Part shown: positions 1-5,071 of the stretch, piece after piece
Layout of the letters: each line of letters opens with the position of its first letter
How positions within the stretch are numbered: the stretch's first letter is position 1
Assembly: GCA_028679985.1 (NCBI GenBank)
Contig: JAJRAH010000130.1
Location: 1 to 5,071, forward strand
Origin: Methanomassiliicoccales archaeon
GTDB taxonomy: Archaea > Thermoplasmatota > Thermoplasmata > Methanomassiliicoccales > JACIVX01
Direction of reading: 5' to 3'
Length of the DNA: 5,071 nucleotides
Notes under the pieces: generated by a model
What the model was told of the DNA's origin: nothing
What the model saw: only the letters and a program-made list of their open reading frames with translations
Databases searched by the model: none
Program-made: the position numbers and the translations under genes

Positions 1-1632
1 GACGAGTTATTACTGGCGGACACATCCGGAGTCTTGGTTGATGTCGTCGCCTACGGAGACTCAGACTACTCAGGGACGGGCTGGGAAGGGAAACCAGTCG
101 CGAAGCCTCCGAAAGCACATGAGATACGCAGAATGACGAAAGACGCTGCTGACACGAATACCTCCTCCGATTGGCTCATCGTTCCGCCTGGTCGATCGGC
201 CTTTAGTCAAATTGCTACGAAAGCTCTTGTAGAACCTTTCCTCGCTCCGGAGGATGCACGCTCTCGACTGATTAGAGAGTTCGAGTACTCCTCAAGATCG
301 ATCTGTGCTGCCGTCTATGAACTGAACGATCCGAATGTAGTCTCAGCGCTGGTATCGGCGGCGAAAAGGGGTGTGAATGTCAGAGTCTTGCTCGAGGGGC
401 AGCCAGTGGGAGGCATTTCTGAGAATGGCAGACAGGCCGCGTCGGAACTTGACGTTGCGGGTGTGGAGGTCTCCTTTCTGAAATCGAGAGACGGATACAA
501 GCGGTACGATTACCTCCATTGCAAGTACGCGGTGATCGACGGACGACGAAGTATTGTCATGTCGGAAAATTGGGTCACGAATGGCATTGATCGGAACCGT
601 GGGTGGGGGGTGGTTGTGGAAAGCCGAGAGTTGGCCTCTTACATGGCACGAATGTTTTGGCATGATTGCGACAACAGAAGCCTTGATGTTTGCCCGATCG
701 AAAACGTGATCGGAGAACGCGATTATGAGGGCGGCCTCGTCGAACTCGGACCGACTGTGTCCGACATCGGGAATCTGAAGCGATTCGAGGCCTCCGTGGG
801 ACCACTTGTCTCTCCTGATTTCTCCTTGGAGAGGTTGTCGAACCTGATCGACAGTGCGAAGTCACAGATACTCGTCGAACAGTTCTACTGCGCCCCATCC
901 TGGCTAGGCTCGGACGGCCTTGTATCAGGCCTGTTTTCCGCGGCCTCCAAGGGTGTCACTGTTAGGATATTGCTGGATTCATCCTGGTTCAATTCAGGGG
1001 AGACGAGGAACAACAGCAAAGTGGTGGAGTATCTAAACCAGCGTGCTTCGGACATGGGAGTCGATCTCGAAGCGAGGCTTGTCTCAAAGTATCATCCTTT
1101 CGAGATGATTCACAACAAGGGTGTCGTCATCGACGATGTCTCCATTGTTTCGAGTATGAATTGGGTCGATGCATCGTTCAAGGAAAACAGGGAGATTGGG
1201 ATTGAAATACGGTCTGAGGAGGTATCGTCGTATTTCAGTGACGCATTCTGGGAGGATTGGAAGACGGACCCATATCCTCCGATCGTCAATCTCAGCTTCA
1301 AGACCCTCACCGTTCACGAGGGGACACCGGTATGGCTGGACGCCTCCAAATCGACAGACAATGCCGGAATCTCGCGGATACTGTGGGACGAGGGAGCTGA
1401 CGGATCGGTCGAATGGGATGGACCAAGGCATCTCGTGAAGCTGGGGTGCGGGAATCACGTGATCGCGGTCGCTGTCATCGATGTGTTCAACAACTCCGCA
1501 TTCTCCGTCGTGGAAATCCGCGTGCTACCAGTCGAGGATCCTGGAAGTGCAGATGTCCTGCTTCTGCTTCCTTTCGTCGGCACTGCGGGATTCCTCATCT
1601 GGCGAATTCTGAAAAAGATTAAGACTGGATAG
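1..1632 (+). CDS. Membrane-anchored LTD / double phospholipase D-like / PKD-like surface protein (5' partial)
   Basis: The reading frame is open from base 1, so the 5' end lies outside the window and 543 residues are visible. The first ~60 residues (DELLLADTSGVLVDVVAYGD..., then a TSSDW segment) look like the end of a lamin-tail domain. Two PLD modules follow: HKD1 is H173-x-K175-x4-D180 with S188/N190, and HKD2 is H371-x-K373-x4-D378 with S385/N387. Both catalytic motifs are intact, as in single-chain PLD enzymes whose two halves form one active site. Residues ~424-510 resemble a PKD/Ig-like domain (VHEGTPVWLDASKSTD). A hydrophobic segment at ~517-536 and a basic tail (RILKKIKTG) indicate a C-terminal membrane anchor with the enzyme outside the cell. 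PLD-family proteins cleave phosphodiesters. LTDs often accompany extracellular nucleases, so a surface nuclease is plausible, with a phospholipase as the alternative. The substrate is unknown. Any signal peptide is outside the window. Confidence 0.9.
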   Translation, partial: DELLLADTSGVLVDVVAYGDSDYSGTGWEGKPVAKPPKAHEIRRMTKDAADTNTSSDWLIVPPGRSAFSQIATKALVEPFLAPEDARSRLIREFEYSSRSICAAVYELNDPNVVSALVSAAKRGVNVRVLLEGQPVGGISENGRQAASELDVAGVEVSFLKSRDGYKRYDYLHCKYAVIDGRRSIVMSENWVTNGIDRNRGWGVVVESRELASYMARMFWHDCDNRSLDVCPIENVIGERDYEGGLVELGPTVSDIGNLKRFEASVGPLVSPDFSLERLSNLIDSAKSQILVEQFYCAPSWLGSDGLVSGLFSAASKGVTVRILLDSSWFNSGETRNNSKVVEYLNQRASDMGVDLEARLVSKYHPFEMIHNKGVVIDDVSIVSSMNWVDASFKENREIGIEIRSEEVSSYFSDAFWEDWKTDPYPPIVNLSFKTLTVHEGTPVWLDASKSTDNAGISRILWDEGADGSVEWDGPRHLVKLGCGNHVIAVAVIDVFNNSAFSVVEIRVLPVEDPGSADVLLLLPFVGTAGFLIWRILKKIKTG

Positions 1633-1638
1633 CACAAT

Positions 1639-1642
1639 AGGT
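1639..1642 (+). promoter_or_regulatory. Weak Shine-Dalgarno for the GNAT gene
   Basis: AGGT lies five bases before the GTG start at 1648. It is short, but it is the only ribosome-binding candidate in the 15-nt gap after the PLD gene's stop, and it supports this GTG as the start. Translation could also depend on ribosomes finishing the upstream gene. Confidence 0.35.
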
Positions 1643-1647
1643 CGTTC

Positions 1648-2082
1648 GTGCGAATCCGTTGTTTCGCCCTGGGCGACCTCAAGTCGGTGTTCGACCTTGC
1701 GAGCTTCGCTTTGAAAGAGCGCTATACTCCGACGCTATTCATCAATCTTCAGTCCTATTGGCCAGAAGGTTTCATAGTCATCGAGGATGTCGGGAGGATT
1801 CGAGGATTCATACTAGGCGTTACCGTCTCGAGTATTCAAGCGAGGATACTGATGCTGGCAATCGGTGAGGGTCTGAGGAGGATGGGATACGGCACGATGC
1901 TGTATCGTCAATTCTGCATGGAGTGCGCGAAGAAGGGGATTCGGTACCTGACACTGGAAGTGAGAAAGAGCAACCTGACCGCATTGATGTTCTATGAGAA
2001 GATGGGTTTCCAGATTACTGGGGAGATCCAGAGGTACTATACTGATGGAGAAGATGCTTACAGGATGCACGCTTTCCTTTAG
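1648..2082 (+). CDS. GNAT N-acetyltransferase, RimI/Ard1-like
   Basis: This 144-residue protein is a single GNAT domain. It would transfer acetyl from acetyl-CoA to an amine, most likely a protein N-terminal alpha-amino group. The acetyl-CoA pyrophosphate loop is R77-R78-M-G80-Y-G82. The RimI/Ard1 signature follows: LEVRKSNLTALMFYEKMGF at ~103-121 and YYTDGEDAYRM at ~130-140. In family members this C-terminal motif packs against acetyl-CoA and the substrate N-terminus. The length is normal for a stand-alone RimI-type enzyme. The start is GTG, because the MRIRCF... N-terminus fits the first beta strand of the family and no in-frame ATG lies nearby. It follows the PLD gene by 15 nt and is probably co-transcribed with it. 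Its end overlaps the end of the convergent AAA+ gene. The exact substrate (ribosomal protein or general N-termini) cannot be read from sequence; a small-molecule acetyltransferase is less likely. Confidence 0.9.
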   Translation: MRIRCFALGDLKSVFDLASFALKERYTPTLFINLQSYWPEGFIVIEDVGRIRGFILGVTVSSIQARILMLAIGEGLRRMGYGTMLYRQFCMECAKKGIRYLTLEVRKSNLTALMFYEKMGFQITGEIQRYYTDGEDAYRMHAFL

Positions 2083-3617
2083 TGGAACATCTGATCGTTC
2101 TGATGCTCATTCCAGAAGTAGTAGGGTGATTTCTCTTTCTGCGACGAAGTGATGTCGGTGGAAAGTCCCTTCTGGTAGGACCCGTAGCGATCCTTTATCT
2201 GCTCCTCGACAGGCTTGCTTCGCTTGAGGGCCGACCTGATATGCCTTTCCTCGATGAGCTGGTCCCCCTCAACGACCGCGAGATCTCCGGCCGAGCGGAT
2301 CAGGCCACCAAGCTCCCTTAGCCTCAGGGTCAGTCCCGCCGTCTTGCCGTCGATTGCACTAGCCCTTCGCCTCGCCTCCTTCACTATCGCGTCGATTCCT
2401 GAACGAGATACGTGAGGGATTCTGCCATCTATCGAGATCTCCTGTGCGATGAACTGCGCCAGTAGTGCTCTGTTCTCTGCAGTGTCTTCCATGGAGGTCT
2501 CAACGAGGACCTCGTAACCGCTTCCGTTGATACGAGAACGGAGAGGCGAAAGAATCTGTTCAATATCCTGAATGTTGCATGCACCCACGAAAATGAAGTC
2601 GCAAGGAACGTTGTCGACCTTAACGCTCGCACCGGCGCTCTGTGGATTCCTGCCGGAGATCGGGAAACGCTTCTCCTGCATTGCGGTCAGGATGAACCTC
2701 TGCAGATGGCCCAGGTGGGGCAACTCGTCGAGGAAAAGCACTCCTTCGTGCGCCTCATGGATCGCTCCGGGTATCACTCGGTCATATGGCTGAGTTCCGA
2801 GGGCCGGGTGTCCGCCATACGGGTCGTGCCGGACGTCGCCTAGCAGTTCCGTCTCGCTCGCGCCGGTCGCCAGCACGAATGGATTTCGGTCTAGACGCAC
2901 GAGGACTTTTCTCGGAGAAATCTTCTCGAACTCCCTCCTCTTCTCCAGCGCCTCTTGGTCCAGGACCCTTATCATCTCTCCGCAGCGCTCGAAAACGACC
3001 ACTTCTTCTTTACCGAGACGTTTCCTCGTGGTTGTGACTCTGTCATGCGCCCCGGCGAGCCCCTTCACGCCTGCAGCACCCATCGTCGCCTCGAATATGC
3101 CGCCGATAAGGTCGCCGAAGGGATTGCTGCTCGATGCCATGTCTCCGACCTTCGGACGCTGGCACTTCGAACAGAAGCGTTCCGTCGGCGACGAATACGA
3201 TCCGCAGTTCTTGCACCTATATCCCAGACGTTCCGCGACGTTGATCGGGGCGTTCTTGGGATCGATCAGTTCTCCCTCCGCAAACTCCTTCGACTCGACT
3301 TCTTTGTGGACCTCGTCCCCTCTCTTGACCTCGATCGAAGGCCTTTCAGGGTTCTCGGGGTTATGTACCACTCGTATCTCTTCCAATGGTCGCGGCAAGT
3401 GCAGGGCCAGGGCCTGGGCAATCATGGACTTGCCGGTGCCCGGAGGTCCGACGAGGAGAAGGTGGCGCCTTTGGCGCGCGGCAATCCGCGCAAGCGTGAC
3501 TGCCTCGTCCTGACCGATCACCCTCATGAGCGGATCCTTTGGAATGAGGACATCCGCCGTCGATTCGATCGATTTCAGGTCCGGCTCGCGCCTTAGGTCA
3601 ACCTTACCTTCTGTCAT
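2079..3617 (-). CDS. LonB-like AAA+ ATPase with zinc ribbon, lacking the protease domain
   Basis: This 512-residue protein has a complete AAA+ module: Walker A GPPGTGKS (57-64), Walker B GVLFLDE (292-298), sensor-1 N348, arginine-finger candidates R360/R362 in PLRSRI, and sensor-2 candidates R432/R434. The segments VIGQDEAV, LLGDVRHDPYGG, TAMQEKRFPISG and RSRINGSGYEV match archaeal LonB protease closely. Two parts differ. Between Walker A and B, where archaeal LonB carries transmembrane helices, there is a zinc ribbon (C135, C138, C149, C152) and then a Gly/Ala-rich stretch (~162-190). The C-terminus stops after the EEQIKDRY linker (~471-478) that in LonB leads into the Ser-Lys peptidase, so no S16 protease domain exists. 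The protein is probably a soluble ATP-driven remodelling factor; the zinc ribbon may bind nucleic acid or a partner. It follows dnaG with a TGATG overlap, so it is likely translationally coupled. The target is unknown, and automatic annotation as a Lon protease would be misleading. Confidence 0.9.
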   Translation of the reverse strand: MTEGKVDLRREPDLKSIESTADVLIPKDPLMRVIGQDEAVTLARIAARQRRHLLLVGPPGTGKSMIAQALALHLPRPLEEIRVVHNPENPERPSIEVKRGDEVHKEVESKEFAEGELIDPKNAPINVAERLGYRCKNCGSYSSPTERFCSKCQRPKVGDMASSSNPFGDLIGGIFEATMGAAGVKGLAGAHDRVTTTRKRLGKEEVVVFERCGEMIRVLDQEALEKRREFEKISPRKVLVRLDRNPFVLATGASETELLGDVRHDPYGGHPALGTQPYDRVIPGAIHEAHEGVLFLDELPHLGHLQRFILTAMQEKRFPISGRNPQSAGASVKVDNVPCDFIFVGACNIQDIEQILSPLRSRINGSGYEVLVETSMEDTAENRALLAQFIAQEISIDGRIPHVSRSGIDAIVKEARRRASAIDGKTAGLTLRLRELGGLIRSAGDLAVVEGDQLIEERHIRSALKRSKPVEEQIKDRYGSYQKGLSTDITSSQKEKSPYYFWNEHQNDQMFH

Positions 3618-4873
3618 CAGTTCAAATCATCCTTTGTCCAAATCTCCACCGAAGAGGGCTGCTTCGTGACGTTGCTCATCTTAGTCCCGACCACGGTCCC
3701 AATCTTCCTCTCCGTTGCGAGATCCAGGATTCTCTGAGTGATCACGCCGTCGAAGACGACTGCGACCGTGTCTTTGGGAGCATCTTTGAGCACATTTGCC
3801 AGCTCTTTGCTAGGCACTTCTCTCACTACGGCGCCCTTGTCGTTTAATAGCTTCGCGTTAAGGGTTGAGGACAGCTCAGTGAGCATCGTCTTGTACTTCT
3901 GCTGCGAAGGTGACAGCTTCTTCATTGGCCGCCTTTCTTCGCGCTCTTCCCTCGGCGCGTTTACAGCCTCCATGCGCTCGATTCTCTCCGTCTTCTCCGC
4001 AGTGTGCGCGACGACGTTATTCGCTTGGGCAGTCTCTCCTCCGAGTCCAAACATCTCGCCGAACTGCTCTCCGGGTATCTTGTTCCGAAGGCATTTCATG
4101 ATCTGCTTCTGCGTCAGCTCCTCGACTTCCTGACCCCTAGGGGCCCTGGTTACGAAGTCTACCTCGGCGACTTGCAAGAGCTCCCTAAGTATGAGCTCTC
4201 CTCCTCGATCTCCGTCCACGAACGCGGTCACTATCCTCTCTCTGGAGAGATCGCTTATAGTCTTAGGAATATTCGTTCCTTCGACTGCGATCGCATTCTT
4301 TATGCCGGACTTGAGAAGATTGAGCACGTCTGACCTCCCTTCCACAACGATTATAGAATCGGAGTCTGGAACGTTCGGACCAGCCGGAAGGCGATCCTTT
4401 CCGTAATAGATGACCTCTTCCACTTGCACGGACTGGCGTACGCTCTCGGTAAGATCTATGCCCGTAGTTTTCGACTGTTTCATCAGATCGCCGAGGAGCT
4501 CGCGTGCTCTATCGATTATCCTCGCCCTCTTTGTTATGCGGACATCTTCGATCGATTCGATGTTTATCTTCGCCTTGCAAGGTCCAACCCTGTCGATCGT
4601 CTCAAGCGCTGATGCTAGAATGACGGTCTCGACCTGATCGAGACTTGATGGTATGAGTACCTCTCCTTCGGACTTACCCTGCTTCGAACCGACCTCGACC
4701 TCGATGCGGCCAATCCTGCCGCTCTTCTGCAGGTCTCTGAGATCCAGTTCGTCGCCGAGCAAACCTTCGGTTTGCCCGAAAATCGCGCCCACCACGTCAG
4801 GCTTCTCCACGATACCATCCGCGACAAGCCTTGCTTTTACCAGGTACTTGGTGGTGCTAGGATCTATGTTCAT
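3617..4873 (-). CDS. dnaG: Archaeal DnaG-type primase / exosome-associated Toprim protein
   Basis: This 418-residue protein is full-length for archaeal DnaG. The N-terminus (MNIDPSTTKYLVKARLVADG, then IFGQTEGLLGDELDLRDLQK) is diagnostic of the family. A Toprim domain spans ~172-250, with catalytic E178 in VVEGRSD and metal-binding D220/D222 in VDGDRGG. A charged linker of ~40 residues (about 283-320) joins a conserved C-terminal domain (~325-418). In other archaea DnaG can make RNA primers, and it is a stable subunit of the RNA exosome, where it helps recruit poly(A)-rich substrates. Which role dominates here cannot be told from sequence. The ATG at 4873 was chosen over a GTG at 4900 because family members begin at MN-DPSTTKY and because a good Shine-Dalgarno sits five bases before the ATG. 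Its TGA overlaps the ATG of the AAA+ gene by one base. Confidence 0.97.
   Translation of the reverse strand: MNIDPSTTKYLVKARLVADGIVEKPDVVGAIFGQTEGLLGDELDLRDLQKSGRIGRIEVEVGSKQGKSEGEVLIPSSLDQVETVILASALETIDRVGPCKAKINIESIEDVRITKRARIIDRARELLGDLMKQSKTTGIDLTESVRQSVQVEEVIYYGKDRLPAGPNVPDSDSIIVVEGRSDVLNLLKSGIKNAIAVEGTNIPKTISDLSRERIVTAFVDGDRGGELILRELLQVAEVDFVTRAPRGQEVEELTQKQIMKCLRNKIPGEQFGEMFGLGGETAQANNVVAHTAEKTERIERMEAVNAPREEREERRPMKKLSPSQQKYKTMLTELSSTLNAKLLNDKGAVVREVPSKELANVLKDAPKDTVAVVFDGVITQRILDLATERKIGTVVGTKMSNVTKQPSSVEIWTKDDLN
3627..3632 (-). promoter_or_regulatory. Shine-Dalgarno-like site for the AAA+ gene, inside the dnaG 3' end
   Basis: On the minus strand GGATGA lies nine bases before the ATG at 3617, within the last codons of dnaG. 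It is an imperfect match to the archaeal consensus GGAGGTGA. With the TGATG stop/start overlap it suggests re-initiation by ribosomes that have just translated dnaG. Confidence 0.4.
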
Positions 4874-4878
4874 TTTAT

Positions 4879-4886
4879 TCACCTTT
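4879..4886 (-). promoter_or_regulatory. dnaG: Strong Shine-Dalgarno fixing the dnaG start
   Basis: On the minus strand AAAGGTGA lies five bases upstream of the ATG at 4873. It matches the archaeal anti-Shine-Dalgarno target (GGAGGTGA) well. Its position excludes the longer GTG start at 4900, because the site would then lie inside the coding region. Confidence 0.8.
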
Positions 4887-4921
4887 CTCTCTATTCTCAC
4901 TGGAAAAACAGCACGGACCTC

Positions 4922-4928
4922 TAATATC
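4922..4928 (-). promoter_or_regulatory. Possible TATA element for the dnaG-AAA+ operon
   Basis: GATATTA on the minus strand is the best AT-rich candidate close upstream of dnaG. An archaeal start site ~25 nt downstream would fall near 4899, giving a leader of about 26 nt that contains the Shine-Dalgarno. The match to an archaeal TATA box is weak and no clear purine-rich BRE was identified, so this is tentative. Confidence 0.3.
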
Positions 4929-5010
4929 CGTTATCCATCTGTTCAGCCGAGGCGATTCTTGATCTGCCTGTTGCCCAGACTGACCATTCTTCTAGCTTAT
5001 CCCGTGTTAG

Positions 5011-5044
5011 GATATGATGAATGGATGATAGTGATCATGATATC
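5011..5044. repeat. Imperfect inverted repeat upstream of dnaG
   Basis: GATATGATG (5011-5019) and CATGATATC (5036-5044) form nine-base arms with one mismatch around a 16-base spacer. It could be a regulator-binding site or a hairpin. It lies about 140 nt from the dnaG start, which is far for a classical archaeal operator. Confidence 0.45.
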
Positions 5045-5063
5045 AAACAGGTCTTGCCTGTTT
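5045..5063. repeat. Perfect seven-base inverted repeat (hairpin)
   Basis: AAACAGG (5045-5051) and CCTGTTT (5057-5063) are exact reverse complements around a five-base loop. The repeat starts directly after the previous one ends. On the plus strand it ends in TTTT, but no plus-strand gene ends nearby, so a terminator role has no visible client in this window. An operator or a hairpin in the leader of a neighbouring gene is possible. Confidence 0.5.
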
Positions 5064-5071
5064 TCCCAGTC

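Larger units (their letters stand above)
4874..5071. other. Non-coding region upstream of dnaG
   Basis: This 198-nt stretch up to the window edge holds no convincing gene on either strand. It contains the dnaG ribosome-binding site, a tentative TATA element and, at its distal end, two adjacent inverted repeats. It is more AT-rich in places than the flanking genes. What lies beyond 5071, and in which direction, is unknown. Confidence 0.6.

Noticed and set aside
2955..3596. Long open frame on the plus strand, antisense to the AAA+ gene
   Set aside because: The translation is Arg-rich with no recognisable domain, and it lies fully inside the well-supported LonB-like gene. It is a shadow frame of a gene with strong codon bias.
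2079..3617. Calling the AAA+ protein an ATP-dependent Lon protease
   Set aside because: The peptidase domain with its Ser-Lys dyad is missing; only the ATPase part of LonB is present.
5036..5070. TGKTGKT, a Walker A-like string on the minus strand at the window edge
   Set aside because: The frame stops within five codons, and no beta strand or helix context of a P-loop is visible. Coincidence.
4997..5071. Minus-strand frame open from the window edge to a TAA at 4999-4997 (24 codons, possible 3' end of a gene upstream of dnaG)
   Set aside because: It is too short to judge, has no recognisable motif and overlaps the inverted repeats. An open frame of this length is expected by chance.
5045..5071. 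Hairpin plus TTTT as a rho-independent-like terminator
   Set aside because: No plus-strand gene ends before it in this window, the T run is only four bases, and archaeal termination depends mainly on longer U tracts.
1..5071. CRISPR arrays, tRNA or rRNA genes, insertion sequences
   Set aside because: No regularly spaced repeats, no tRNA-like or rRNA-like segments and no transposase coding were seen; nearly all bases are covered by four ordinary genes.

Overview
This window looks like archaeal chromosome. The strongest evidence is the archaeal-type DnaG (Toprim) protein on the minus strand, with the family's characteristic N-terminus (MNIDPSTTKYL...). Next to it lies an AAA+ ATPase whose core matches archaeal LonB. 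The surface protein at the left edge combines lamin-tail, phospholipase D-like and PKD-like domains with a C-terminal membrane anchor. That combination suggests a euryarchaeon, possibly Thermoplasmatota, but the lineage is an inference from domain style. There are no rRNA or tRNA genes, CRISPR arrays or insertion sequences.

Layout. The window is almost fully coding and holds two convergent gene pairs. On the plus strand, a 5'-truncated gene (1-1632) encodes a membrane-anchored LTD-PLD-PLD-PKD protein. It is followed after 15 nt by a RimI/Ard1-like GNAT acetyltransferase (1648-2082). On the minus strand, dnaG (4873-3617) is followed with a TGATG overlap by the LonB-like AAA+ protein (3617-2079). 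The two pairs converge at 2079-2082, where the stop codons share bases and no terminator is visible. The remaining 198 nt (4874-5071) lie upstream of dnaG. They hold a clear Shine-Dalgarno sequence, a possible TATA element and two adjacent inverted repeats.

How the genes relate. dnaG and the AAA+ gene are almost certainly co-transcribed and translationally coupled, so a shared process (replication-linked or RNA-exosome-linked) is a reasonable hypothesis. The AAA+ protein is the most interesting item. It keeps the LonB ATPase core, including the linker that normally leads into the protease, but the protease domain is absent. A four-cysteine zinc ribbon sits where archaeal LonB carries its membrane-spanning insertion. 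It therefore looks like a soluble, non-proteolytic LonB derivative. The plus-strand genes show no obvious functional link to dnaG. The PLD protein probably acts outside the cell on nucleic acid or another phosphodiester, and the GNAT probably acetylates protein N-termini in the cytoplasm.
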